NCBI RefSeq assembly: GCF_014596565.1
Contig: NZ_NOIN01000001.1
Location: forward strand, 496,001 to 560,000
DNA from: Pseudomonas sp. PSB18
GTDB taxonomy: Bacteria > Pseudomonadota > Gammaproteobacteria > Pseudomonadales > Pseudomonadaceae
Length of the DNA: 64,000 bases
Direction of reading: 5' to 3'
The position numbers and the translations under genes were made by a program. The notes beneath the pieces are model-generated. The model was given only the letters and a program-made list of their open reading frames with translations. It ran no database searches and was not told where the DNA came from. The stretch's first letter is position 1; every line of letters begins with the position of its first letter. Of the stretch, positions 1 through 7,872 are shown piece after piece.

Positions 1-330
1 CTCCAGGGCGTGAAGCCGGAGATTGACGAGATCATCTGGTACGGCGGCAATGTGCAGCACACTCTCAGCCCGGACAATGGATACACCGTCAGCCTGGAGC
101 TAGAGAGCAAACTGCCCGAGGATACGGTTGAAGGGTTGGCAGAGGAAAATAAAGGGAATTACACAGGGATCGTCGCGTACTACCGCGACAAAAAAACAGG
201 TAAGGAAAAAATTGTAACGGCGGGGGAACAGAGTAAGCCAAGGCGGCTCAGGTGGCTCTATTCCACTGAACGCACAGCGAAGCGGGCGGTAGACAGGGAG
301 TGGAGAAAACTACAAATACAAGGCAGATAG
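1..330 (+). CDS. Phage late control protein D (tail hub gpD family), C-terminal part
   Basis: The reading frame is open from the first base, so the gene begins outside the window and only about 109 C-terminal residues are present. The segment WYGGNVQHTLSPDNGY followed by a TVSLELES strand, and the end STERTAKRAVDREWRKL, match the usual C-terminus of the P2 gpD family: a beta-rich hub domain, then a basic helix in which residues like R, A and W recur. gpD forms the tail hub/baseplate spike support in P2-like phages and type VI-like machines. In P2 it is the last gene of the tail operon, which fits its place next to the regulatory block here. A shorter GTG start at 10 is possible only in theory. 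Confidence 0.75.
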   Translation, partial: LQGVKPEIDEIIWYGGNVQHTLSPDNGYTVSLELESKLPEDTVEGLAEENKGNYTGIVAYYRDKKTGKEKIVTAGEQSKPRRLRWLYSTERTAKRAVDREWRKLQIQGR

Positions 331-345
331 ACTGAAAGGTATCTG

Positions 346-981
346 TTAGGTCTTCCTATTCTTGGCGCTCTTGTCTGTGGGCTTGTGATAAAAACTAATT
401 GGAAGATGTCTAACTTTATAATCCAAGCCACTTGCCGCGTGTTTGTGCACTGTCTTTGCAGTCAGCGTGTTACTGCAAAGATCCAAGAGAGTAACTACAA
501 CCTCATAATCCTTTACAATACGTGCTGCCCACACCTTTAAAATCTTTAGTTTATCGCGCTTCTTTGTATAGATTATTAGTCCGCCTCGATTACTTGTTGG
601 TCCGCCGGGAGAATATCGGTCGCACAATTGTCGAAATCCTTCCATTACATATCCTGGACCTGTATCGAGCTTAGCCTCCCCATGCCACTCATATAGGCCT
701 TCTTTAACTACCAAATCACAATGTCCATTTCTGTAATTATCGTGATCCGCAGTAAAACCTTTCATGGACAAACCAAACACGAGTACGACGGTTAATGCGT
801 CTTCTCCAAAATCTTTGAAATGCGGTTTATTATTTTCGAAATGGAATATTCCCTCAAGGATGGCAGACTCAACTCGAGAGCAATAATCGTCGTAGGCATT
901 ACCTATACCAGCGTTAAGCAATGCAATTTTTACTGGATTATCGTCCGAAAGATTCATGATATCAGCTATAGACGGATTCAT
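346..981 (-). CDS. Putative PD-(D/E)XK nuclease, third gene of an AT-rich three-gene cassette
   Basis: A 211-residue protein. The middle holds GHCDLVV, ten-odd residues, then YEWHGEAKL, followed by GFRQLCDRYSPGG and a GGLIIY strand. D...ExK followed by a Q-L-x-x-R-Y helix is the usual layout of PD-(D/E)XK nucleases, so D (about residue 88), E and K (about 101-103) are the likely catalytic residues. The start ATG overlaps the stop of the upstream gene (ATGA), so translation is probably coupled. The N-terminal 60 residues resemble nothing I know. Base composition is clearly more AT-rich than in the flanking phage genes. I infer a DNA-cutting effector in a defence-type cassette; the family name is unknown to me. 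Confidence 0.6.
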   Translation of the reverse strand: MNPSIADIMNLSDDNPVKIALLNAGIGNAYDDYCSRVESAILEGIFHFENNKPHFKDFGEDALTVVLVFGLSMKGFTADHDNYRNGHCDLVVKEGLYEWHGEAKLDTGPGYVMEGFRQLCDRYSPGGPTSNRGGLIIYTKKRDKLKILKVWAARIVKDYEVVVTLLDLCSNTLTAKTVHKHAASGLDYKVRHLPISFYHKPTDKSAKNRKT

Positions 982-1376
982 TCTACAATCACCGCCTTAT
1001 CCGCCACAAAAACAACATAGACCTTAGACTGATAATCCCGATCAGGATATCCTCTATCCTCTAGACTTAACGCCCCATTCATAAAAGCAGCTTGCAGATC
1101 CTCCGCCGTCACATTATAAATAACGTCATCATCCACATACCGATATTGCTGCTCCAGCAGTTTAACTTGTGTCGACTTCAAAAAATTCAGACAAAGTTGA
1201 ATCTGTTCAATTGAACACTCACCATCTACCACACTCATAAAATCAGAATAACTAAAAACCGGCATCTTTTCCTGAGAGGAAAGGATGAACTCTACTATTT
1301 CTTTGCAGCAATAATCGATCCGGAGGTGTGCTACCTCAGACTCAATTTTTTGAAATAGTAGAGTTTTAGATATCAT
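978..1376 (-). CDS. Unknown protein, middle gene of the three-gene cassette (possible winged-helix adaptor)
   Basis: A 132-residue protein I do not recognise. Its start overlaps the stop of the 357-residue gene by ATGA, and its stop overlaps the start of the nuclease-like gene the same way, so the three genes form one coupled operon. Helical segments around FSYSDFMSVV and IEQIQLCLNFL followed by an RYVDDDVIYNV strand pair could form a small winged-helix fold, and the C-terminus is a hydrophobic strand (KVYVVFVADKAVIVE). The size and position suit an adaptor or middle component between a sensor and an effector; this is inference from context only. Composition is AT-rich like its neighbours. 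Confidence 0.55.
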   Translation of the reverse strand: MISKTLLFQKIESEVAHLRIDYCCKEIVEFILSSQEKMPVFSYSDFMSVVDGECSIEQIQLCLNFLKSTQVKLLEQQYRYVDDDVIYNVTAEDLQAAFMNGALSLEDRGYPDRDYQSKVYVVFVADKAVIVE

Positions 1377-2446
1377 GGTATGTACGAAATTATTTTGTTA
1401 AGTACGAAGTTAGAGTCATCATAGGTACGCATTCCTTTGACAAAAGCATAGTCTGTTCTCGCTCCGATCTGCACGTAATCCCTATAACTTCCTGGAATAT
1501 GCAGCTCAGGCTTACTATCGACTTTATCTATATCCATTCGATGCCATTGCATTGCCACCTCAAAAATTGACATTTTATGGTCGATAGCTTTGGCCCCAGT
1601 TTTGTGGAACAACTCGCTCCGTAGATCTACACCTGCTTTCATTGTCTCACGTTTTACAGATTCAGTCTCGGTGGCAAAGCCAATGCGCTTGATAGCTCCT
1701 GACATATCTGCGTACACGCCTTTCGCAAGCGGCAATAAATTAAACGGCGTACCCAAAACAAAATCTTTAGAAAATGTAGCTAAAAGTCTTCTCGAAAAGA
1801 ATTTCAAGTCATCAATGGATTTCTTAAGCTGGCCTGATGTTTGGGGCATTCCAGTATCGCGCGTCATATCAGCACGCAGCTCTATATATGATCGTTGGCG
1901 ATTAAAATATATTACATCAAAGGTTTGCCTATCGTAGGCTTTTACTTCGATAAGCTTTTCAGCCTGAGGAAACTGATCGCGCATTTCCTGGGAAAAATTA
2001 TCGCGCAAGATGTCATTACTCAGAGTAAAACGACGCTTCCGAGACAATATCAAACCCGCACCTGAATCATCGCTAAAGCTCTTAATTACCTTTAGCTCGC
2101 CATCATCCTTAGTCAACGCATCCTCTGCAACCGCTAACGGAAAAGCGGCTCCCATCGGATTTGGCAATATCTTGTAATCGAGCAATTTTAGAAAAATATT
2201 GTCCGCGTGCTCAGGACCAACGCGATAATACGAAACAGCTTTCAAGTCACATATTTGCTGCATTTGCAAAGCTTCTTTAAGCCTATCTAATATTAAAGGT
2301 TTTTTTGCCACCGCTCCTTTAATAATCATATGAAGCTCAGCCCAACTCCTTGCGGACAGCAAGTTATTCACCCGCAGAATCTGCTGCACAGTATGAATAT
2401 TAAGTCGCCCTTCCAGCCCAGCCAAAAAATCTTCAAGTGCTGGCAT
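1373..2446 (-). CDS. Unknown 357-residue protein, first gene of the three-gene cassette
   Basis: I do not recognise this protein. It starts at an ATG behind a good ribosome binding segment (GAGGGG about 7 bases upstream) and ends by overlapping the next gene. No membrane segment or signal peptide is visible. The first 90 residues are helical; the centre is rich in charged beta-like stretches (KLIEVKAYDRQTFDVIYFN, RSYIELRADM); the C-terminal part is helical. The pattern of alternating strands around RQRSYIELRADMTRD could be a ligand- or protein-binding domain. As the first and largest gene of a coupled operon ending in a nuclease-like gene, it is the best candidate for the recognition component. 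It lies antisense to the phage genes on either side. Confidence 0.55.
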   Translation of the reverse strand: MPALEDFLAGLEGRLNIHTVQQILRVNNLLSARSWAELHMIIKGAVAKKPLILDRLKEALQMQQICDLKAVSYYRVGPEHADNIFLKLLDYKILPNPMGAAFPLAVAEDALTKDDGELKVIKSFSDDSGAGLILSRKRRFTLSNDILRDNFSQEMRDQFPQAEKLIEVKAYDRQTFDVIYFNRQRSYIELRADMTRDTGMPQTSGQLKKSIDDLKFFSRRLLATFSKDFVLGTPFNLLPLAKGVYADMSGAIKRIGFATETESVKRETMKAGVDLRSELFHKTGAKAIDHKMSIFEVAMQWHRMDIDKVDSKPELHIPGSYRDYVQIGARTDYAFVKGMRTYDDSNFVLNKIISYIP

Positions 2447-2719
2447 AATCCCCTCATCAAAAATGGTTATTAATTCCCAAAGTTAAATATTGTTATTTCT
2501 TATATTCTCTTTTAGCCAGATTTCACCGCCACTGATCTGTTCAGATAGCGTTCTGCACCGGTTCGATTTGATGAAGGCTTGGATAACTGGGGCATGGATC
2601 ACATCCTTATGCTGGTTTCGAGGTAGCGCCGGTCGGCATGCTCGCCCCTCTGTAACCAAGCCAGGGCGAGTGGATCATCGGCGTCCCTGTCTGACTGATC
2701 CGTTCTTAATGGGTACAGA
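2447..2719. other. Intergenic segment between cassette and repressor
   Basis: About 270 bases with no convincing gene. The side next to the cassette (2447-2520) is very AT-rich and probably holds its leftward promoter, but no clear -35/-10 pair stands out. The side next to the repressor (2560-2710) returns to phage-like GC content and may be the remains of sequence that once joined gene D to the repressor. Reading frames here run through the repressor gene in antisense and are not believed. Confidence 0.4.
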
Positions 2720-3127
2720 TTATGCTGGCCTTTTAGAATCGGCAAGGGCCTCAGTCAAATCCTTGAGGCGCTGCTCGACATCCATTAAGCGTTTCTTCTC
2801 TTCAGCAGCGCTTTGTATCTCCCGCTTGCCCGCCTCCCCAAGCGAGCGAAACAGTTCAAGGATGGCCTCCTCCTGCCTGTTTGCAGGTTGAGCCTGGGCA
2901 ACCTCGCCCACCGAGCCATGGAACATGGGACCTTCACCGGTCAACAACCAGTCCACACTTATACCCAAATGAGTACGCAAGGCCGACATCGCCTTTGCGT
3001 TGGGCTCTCTCTCGTCCAGAAGATAGTTCTGGAGCGTTCTATAGGGGATGCCAACCATTTCGGCAGCCTGTTTTATGGACAGGTCTTTGGCATCAAGAAC
3101 GCTGCGAAGACGCTCAGATATACTCAT
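2720..3127 (-). CDS. Phage C-type repressor, XRE family HTH
   Basis: Residues 1-65 from the chosen start (MSISERLRSVLDAKDLSIKQ onward) form a helix-turn-helix of the Cro/CI type: SIKQAAEMVGIPYRTLQNYL is the HTH core and LGISVDWLLTGEGP closes the domain. The rest is a short charged coiled-coil tail (EEKKRLMDVEQRLKDL), with no LexA-like peptidase domain, so RecA-driven self-cleavage is unlikely. In-frame starts further upstream (up to 3199) would run through the divergent early promoter, so the ATG at 3127 is preferred. It faces the small early HTH gene at 3217, with the operator in between, which is the usual lysis/lysogeny switch layout. Confidence 0.85.
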   Translation of the reverse strand: MSISERLRSVLDAKDLSIKQAAEMVGIPYRTLQNYLLDEREPNAKAMSALRTHLGISVDWLLTGEGPMFHGSVGEVAQAQPANRQEEAILELFRSLGEAGKREIQSAAEEKKRLMDVEQRLKDLTEALADSKRPA

Positions 3128-3144
3128 TTTTTCATATGATCCGG

Positions 3145-3172
3145 TTGACGCACTCATTTTGGTGCGTATACT
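3145..3172 (+). promoter_or_regulatory. Early lytic promoter with built-in operator palindrome
   Basis: TTGACG (3145-3150), 16 bases, then TATACT (3167-3172) is a near-consensus sigma-70 promoter reading toward the early genes. The spacer is bounded by a perfect inverted repeat ACGCAC-N8-GTGCGT (3148-3153 and 3162-3167) that overlaps both hexamers. A dimer of the divergently encoded repressor bound here would block RNA polymerase directly. The promoter is seen in the sequence; the identity of the bound protein is inferred. Confidence 0.75.
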
Positions 3173-3216
3173 GCGAACAAACAGGTACATCTTAACCAAC
3201 TAGGAACACATCAACC

Positions 3217-3477
3217 ATGAGCCAAGCCATGGAAAAGCGCCAGATCCAGGCGCGACTGATCGAGAACGGCAGCAATTTCCGCCAGTTCGCAATCAGTCAC
3301 GGCTATGAACCGCGCACGGTGACTCAGGTAGTCCAGCGTTGGGCCGGTCACGACACGCTGCCCAGGGGCCGTCTGTCGTTCCGCATTCTGCGTGACCTCT
3401 CCAAGGTGATCGGCAAAGAAGTTCTGCCCGGAATCCTGGCGGACTCAAACGAGCAAACAGAATGCAAGGCTGTATGA
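3217..3477 (+). CDS. Small phage DNA-binding protein (Cox/gp16-like), first early gene
   Basis: An 86-residue protein with FRQFAISHGYEPRTVTQVVQ as a likely helix-turn-helix and a second helical block (LSFRILRDLSKVIGKEVLP). It resembles small phage-associated proteins of the BcepMu gp16 kind and takes the place that Cox or Cro has in P2-like phages. It is the first gene after the early promoter, with AGGAA about 10 bases before the ATG. The probable role is to repress the repressor gene or help excision; this is inference from position. Confidence 0.6.
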   Translation: MSQAMEKRQIQARLIENGSNFRQFAISHGYEPRTVTQVVQRWAGHDTLPRGRLSFRILRDLSKVIGKEVLPGILADSNEQTECKAV

Positions 3478-3517
3478 AATGACTGTAGGGGCGACGGCAC
3501 CAGGGAGAAACCAGAAG

Positions 3518-3991
3518 ATGAAACGCCCAATACTAGCGACCAAGCGCCAAGTCATGAGCGCAGTCATTTGCGCTTACCCCGGCGGGCGCGAGTGCGCCGC
3601 TGCCCGGCTCGGTTATGAACTCAAGAAGTTCGACAACCATGTTTATGAGAACGCCGGCAGCCGCCCCCTGAGCGATGAACAGATTCATTTGCTTGAGCAG
3701 GACGCCGGCACAACTCACCTGCCTGAATACATCGCAGCCATGTACGGTGGCATGTTCGTGCCGGTCGCTAAACCCGAGACGCTGGACAACTTCGACCTGT
3801 ACAGCCGGTCAGTACATGCCGCAGCGAAACGTGGTTACGTCGATCAGATCATCGTGAAGGCGCTGGAGGACGGTGTAGTTGAGCCAGGCGAGGCTGCGGC
3901 CATTCTCAGCGCTCACAATCGCTACATGGCTGCGCGCCACTCCGAAGTGCTGGCCACCATCCAGCTGCACAGCAAGGAGCGCAAGCATTGA
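3518..3991 (+). CDS. Phage regulatory protein, CII/YmfL-like
   Basis: A 157-residue protein beginning MKRPILATKRQVMSAVICAY. The pattern (VICAYPGGRECAAARLGY, a DNA-binding helix pair, followed by LSDEQIHLLEQ) is that of the phage regulatory CII family found in P2-like and Rac-type prophages. The ATG at 3518 has GGGAG upstream and fits the family start; an in-frame ATG at 3479 right after the previous stop would add 13 residues. The last codons overlap the TTG start of the Ogr gene, so the two are coupled. It probably controls early transcription. Confidence 0.65.
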   Translation: MKRPILATKRQVMSAVICAYPGGRECAAARLGYELKKFDNHVYENAGSRPLSDEQIHLLEQDAGTTHLPEYIAAMYGGMFVPVAKPETLDNFDLYSRSVHAAAKRGYVDQIIVKALEDGVVEPGEAAAILSAHNRYMAARHSEVLATIQLHSKERKH

Positions 3992-4278
3992 GCACTTACA
4001 AGCTTGTCTGCCCTCACTGCCTCGGCCGCATGCGTATCCGCACCAGCGAAGGCACGCACATTTTCCTGCGGGTGGCCTACCTGCAATGCACCAACGAAGC
4101 CTGCGGCTGGTCGGTGCGGGCGGAGTTCGAAATGACTCATGAAATGAGCCCAAGCGGTATGGCTAACCCCTCCGTGAAGCTCCCTATCGCCGACATCGCC
4201 CTGCGCCGTGCGGCAATGAGGTCCGCCAACGATCAACCCGACCTGCTCGACCAAATGGAAATGGAGTGTGCGCAATGA
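3988..4278 (+). CDS. Ogr/Delta-type zinc finger late transcription activator
   Basis: A 96-residue protein with KLVCPHCLGRMRIRTSEG near the start and YLQCTNEACGWSVRAEFEM about 25 residues later. C-x2-C...C-x4-C is the metal-binding core of the P2 Ogr and P4 Delta activators, which bind late promoters and contact RNA polymerase alpha. The SPS segment after the zinc domain is also usual. The start is a TTG inside TTGA, overlapping the previous stop, with GGAG 9 bases upstream. In P2, ogr lies beyond gene D; here it sits in the early operon, so late expression is tied to the early switch. Confidence 0.85.
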   Translation: MSTYKLVCPHCLGRMRIRTSEGTHIFLRVAYLQCTNEACGWSVRAEFEMTHEMSPSGMANPSVKLPIADIALRRAAMRSANDQPDLLDQMEMECAQ

Positions 4279-4646
4279 ACCATGAACAGCTTGACCACGA
4301 CTACCGCAGCAGCATGCAACGTGCCGCATTCGCCTACCTGCAACGGCACGAAGCGCAGCATCTGGTGGGCTCAGACCTGCTGTACGAAAACTGCGTTCGG
4401 CACATGACCACCGCAATGGAAGTCCCGGTGTTCATGGCGCAGCAACTGGTGCACAACGCCTGGACTGAATTGCAGGTCATCAACCAACGCAAGTGGATCG
4501 GTGTGGACTGGGGCTCCAGTCCTGGCAGCACCGTCGTCCATTTGATCGACACCCGGGCGGACCTACGTTACCCGGTCCCGGCGAGGCTGCTACCGCAGAC
4601 CCTGCTGGCCCAGCGCGATGCCGCGCTGAAGCAACAACCTCAGTAA
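4275..4646 (+). CDS. Hypothetical phage protein
   Basis: A 123-residue protein not assigned to a family. The ATG lies in ATGA overlapping the ogr stop, so it is translated by coupling. The first half is helical (HEQLDHDYRSSMQRAAFAYL) and the middle has KWIGVDWGSSPGSTVVHLID, a glycine-rich strand-turn-strand that faintly recalls an RNase H-like or ParM-type GxDxG/S strand; without the other motifs this is not enough to name it. It has the same composition as its phage neighbours. Confidence 0.6.
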   Translation: MNHEQLDHDYRSSMQRAAFAYLQRHEAQHLVGSDLLYENCVRHMTTAMEVPVFMAQQLVHNAWTELQVINQRKWIGVDWGSSPGSTVVHLIDTRADLRYPVPARLLPQTLLAQRDAALKQQPQ

Positions 4647-4721
4647 TCCCCTTTTAAACACCCCGCCCTACCCCGCTTCCCGTGGGTTTGGGTGAGCTTT
4701 GCCCGAAATCCGAGGTGGACC

Positions 4722-4955
4722 ATGGAAATCGACGTCGCCGTTACCGCAAAACTGCCCCGCGAAGAGGCCGAAGCGCTGCTCCAGGCGCTACGGAATCAAT
4801 ACGCCCAGCAGTTTAACGAGCATTGGTACGACGACCGCTTTCGCATGATCCCCGAGGGTTTACGGCATGGCTCGTTGCTCGCGGCCTTCCCGGTGATGGC
4901 CGCGCAAAAACGCCTGATTGGCGCCCTTAAACACAGTCTCGGCGAAGTGAAGTAA
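4722..4955 (+). CDS. Hypothetical small phage protein
   Basis: A 77-residue protein starting MEIDVAVTAKLPREEAEALL. The ATG at 4722 is preferred to an in-frame start at 4692 because GAGGTGG lies 3-9 bases before it. Strand-helix-strand character is visible but no named family. It lies 6 bases before the primase gene and so probably belongs to the same early transcript. Confidence 0.55.
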   Translation: MEIDVAVTAKLPREEAEALLQALRNQYAQQFNEHWYDDRFRMIPEGLRHGSLLAAFPVMAAQKRLIGALKHSLGEVK

Positions 4956-4961
4956 GCCCCG

Positions 4962-7814
4962 ATGAATAAGCGACTCGACCCCACCCATGGCGCGAAGGCC
5001 TTTGTACGCGAGCCCATGGAGCACAAGCTGCGCGCCGACGTGCTCCAGCGCCTTGAGTCAGACTACGGCCTGCAACATATGGCCGGCACGCATTACATGC
5101 GCAAGGGCACTTGCCCAAAGTGCAATCAGAAGCGCCTATTTTCTCGTCACGATGAACCATGGTTTATCCGCTGCGGCCGCGAGGAAAAATGCCGGTACCA
5201 GTCCCCAGTAAAAGAGCTGTATCCCGATCTTTTTGACGACTGGAGTAAACGTGCGCCAGCTACTAATGACCAGCCAGCCGCTACCGCTAAGGCGTACCTG
5301 ACCTTTGCTCGCGGGTTTCGCCTCGAACTGATTGAGGGCTGGTATACCCAAGAAAGTTATTTTGACCGTGAACTTAATATCGGCTCTGCCACGGTGCGAT
5401 TCCCCCTTGAGCATGGTGGGTACTGGGAACGTCTGATCGACCAGCCCTCACGCTTCGGCAAGAAGAAAGCCCGCTTCCAACCCATGCAAAGCTACAAGGG
5501 CTACTGGTGGTGCCCACCTTGTGTTGACGTTCTTCAGGTGGAAGAACTGTGGATTGTCGAGGGTATTTTCGACGCCATAGCGCTTATCCATAACGGCATT
5601 TCGGCGGTCGCCGCTTTGTCCTCGAACGCCTTCCCTGAGGAATCGCTGAAGACCTTGATAGCGGACTGTGAAGGCAAGCCGCCTAAACTAGTGTGGGCCT
5701 TGGACAACGAGCCTGGCGCGCAGAAATACACCCGATCATGGGTCAAGCAAGCCCGAGAGTTGGGCTTTATTTGCGAGGCCGCGCAGATCCCGCAACCCGA
5801 CAATCGCAAGGTCGATTGGAATGACCTGCATCAGCGCTGGGCATTTTTGGAAGATGACGAGGTACGGGCGCAGCGGATCGAAAAAAACCTCAAAGAAGCC
5901 AGGCACCACGGCGCGCTGCTGATTGCCGAAAGCGCCAGCGACAAAGCCCTGCTCATGTACCAGTGGCGCGAGCGGGAAGAGTTCCATTTCTGTTTCGACT
6001 CTCGCTTGTACTGGTGGAAGCTCGATATATCCAAATTCAACAGCGCCAAACAGGCGCTCGATGACAGTGACAAACAGGACGACCAACTGCTCTCTGAAAA
6101 AGCCATTCGCGAAAAGGCGCTACGCATGTCCGGTTGTGTCGTCGAGATCGCAAATTGCTATCCCAAGGCCCTCTATTTCCAGCGAAACGAGATAACCGAC
6201 GAGTCTTGGTACTTCTTTCGCGTGGATTTTCCGCATGACGGCGGCTCAGTAAAAAACACCTTCACGGGCGGCCAGGTCGCGGCAGCCAGTGAGTTCAAGA
6301 AACGACTCCTTGGCATGGGCGCCGGGGCTGTGTTCACCGGCAGTGGGCAGCAGCTGGACAAAATCATGAAAGACCAGCTGTTCGGTATCAAAACGGTTCA
6401 GACCATCGACTACGTCGGCTACAGCCGGGAGTACAGCTGTTACGTGTTCAACGACGTGGCCGTTCGTGAGGGGCAACTGATCAGCATCAACGAAGAAGAG
6501 TTCTTCGAAATGGGCAAGCTGAAACTCAAAAGCTTGCAGAAAGGGGTGAAGATCCAGTTAACCAAGGACGCAAAAAACTATGATCCGCGCTGGCTGGACC
6601 TGCTCTGGCAGTGCTTCGGTACGCAAGGGATCGTGGCCCTGACGTTTTGGTTTGGGTCGTTGTTCGCTGAGCAAATCCGTCATCGGTATCAATCGTTTCC
6701 TTTCCTTGAGGCCACTGGTGAGGCCGGTGCCGGTAAAACCACACTGCTCACCTTACTGTGGAAGCTGCTTGGCCGTGAGGGGTATGAGGGCTTCGACCCT
6801 TCCAAATCAACCAAGGCCGGGCGCAGCCGCTTAATGGGCCAGGTATCTGGCATGCCCATCGTGTTGCTGGAGTCCGACCGGAGCGGCGAGGACAAGGCGC
6901 ACGCCAAAACTTTCGAGTGGGATGAACTGAAGGACTACTACGGCGGCGGCACCCTGGCGACCAAAGGGGTCAAAACCGCCGGTAACGAGACATACGAACC
7001 TCCCTTCCGGGGAACCATCGCCATCAGCCAAAACGCGCCGGTGGTGGCCTCCGAGGCGATTATGACTCGCATCGTCAAGCTGCACTTTGTGCGACCGAAC
7101 GTGACACCGGAGAGCCGCGCTGCTGCCGACTTACTCAACGCCTTGGAGGGCGCGAAGCTGAGCAACTTCGTGTTGCAAGCCGTGCGTAAAGAAGCCGAGG
7201 TCATGGACCTGTTCGCCCAGCGCTTGCCTGGCTACGAAGCGAAACTTCGCTGTCTGCACTCGCACTGCTTCTCTTGCGACACGCCTTTCAAAGATGAACA
7301 AAGCGACTGTGCCCATTGTGGCAACAAGCTACGCGGTTACATCCGTGTCGAGCGTATCAACAAGAACCACGCCCAATTGCTCGCGCTACTCGACTGCCTG
7401 CGAATGGTGGTTTCGCTCACCGATGCGCAGATCAGCAACACCCGCACCCAGATCATTCGCATGGCGATAGAGCGCCAGGCCTCCATCAGTTCCGATCATC
7501 CGGTCGTGGCCGAATTCTGGGAGGTGTACGAATACCTTGAAGGTCTCGACGCCGATGGGCCTGTGGTCAACCACAGCAAGAAAGAAAACATCATCGCCAT
7601 CAACCTCAACGACTTCGTGAAGTGCGCCGCTGAGCATCGCCAGAAAATCGCCGATGTCAGCGAGCTGCGCGAGCGGCTGAAGGACTCCCGCTCGCGGAAG
7701 CTGATCGACATCAACAAGGCGACGGACAGCGCGGTGCGGGCTTACCAGGCCAAGCACAGCAACGCGGTAATTACCAAGCAGCCCATCGTGAAGTGTTGGC
7801 ATTTCCAGGCCTGA
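4962..7814 (+). CDS. Phage replication protein: zinc-binding TOPRIM primase fused to DUF927-like helicase
   Basis: A 950-residue protein. C51, C54, C71 and C77 form an N-terminal zinc finger of the primase type. A TOPRIM domain follows (WIVEGIFDAIAL around E200; WALDNEPGA around D247). The C-terminal half has a Walker A loop TGEAGAGKTTLL (about 585-597) and a Walker B-like PIVLLESDRSGED, as in DUF927/SF3-like phage helicases. A second Cys cluster (HSHCFSCDTPF...CAHCGNKL, about 755-785) is a zinc ribbon near the end. The protein very probably primes and unwinds DNA for phage replication in place of the P2 gene A rolling-circle initiator. The start ATG follows the previous gene closely. Confidence 0.85.
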   Translation: MNKRLDPTHGAKAFVREPMEHKLRADVLQRLESDYGLQHMAGTHYMRKGTCPKCNQKRLFSRHDEPWFIRCGREEKCRYQSPVKELYPDLFDDWSKRAPATNDQPAATAKAYLTFARGFRLELIEGWYTQESYFDRELNIGSATVRFPLEHGGYWERLIDQPSRFGKKKARFQPMQSYKGYWWCPPCVDVLQVEELWIVEGIFDAIALIHNGISAVAALSSNAFPEESLKTLIADCEGKPPKLVWALDNEPGAQKYTRSWVKQARELGFICEAAQIPQPDNRKVDWNDLHQRWAFLEDDEVRAQRIEKNLKEARHHGALLIAESASDKALLMYQWREREEFHFCFDSRLYWWKLDISKFNSAKQALDDSDKQDDQLLSEKAIREKALRMSGCVVEIANCYPKALYFQRNEITDESWYFFRVDFPHDGGSVKNTFTGGQVAAASEFKKRLLGMGAGAVFTGSGQQLDKIMKDQLFGIKTVQTIDYVGYSREYSCYVFNDVAVREGQLISINEEEFFEMGKLKLKSLQKGVKIQLTKDAKNYDPRWLDLLWQCFGTQGIVALTFWFGSLFAEQIRHRYQSFPFLEATGEAGAGKTTLLTLLWKLLGREGYEGFDPSKSTKAGRSRLMGQVSGMPIVLLESDRSGEDKAHAKTFEWDELKDYYGGGTLATKGVKTAGNETYEPPFRGTIAISQNAPVVASEAIMTRIVKLHFVRPNVTPESRAAADLLNALEGAKLSNFVLQAVRKEAEVMDLFAQRLPGYEAKLRCLHSHCFSCDTPFKDEQSDCAHCGNKLRGYIRVERINKNHAQLLALLDCLRMVVSLTDAQISNTRTQIIRMAIERQASISSDHPVVAEFWEVYEYLEGLDADGPVVNHSKKENIIAINLNDFVKCAAEHRQKIADVSELRERLKDSRSRKLIDINKATDSAVRAYQAKHSNAVITKQPIVKCWHFQA

Positions 7815-7835
7815 CCATTCGACAGCTACACACAC

Positions 7836-7872
7836 CAGGCGCGGCAACGCCTGCCACTCAAGGAGAAGCACC
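7836..7872 (+). promoter_or_regulatory. CGGCAA-loop hairpin plus shared ribosome binding segment, copy 1
   Basis: CAGGCG-CGGCAA-CGCCTG (7836-7853) is a 6-bp perfect stem with a 6-base loop. Seven bases later comes AGGAGAAGCACCATGCA, the same 17 bases found before two later genes. The hairpin ends 19 bases before the ATG at 7873. Confidence 0.7.

Noticed and set aside
2490..2891. 133-residue rightward frame across the repressor 3' end
   Set aside because: Mostly antisense to the repressor gene, with no ribosome site and low-complexity composition.
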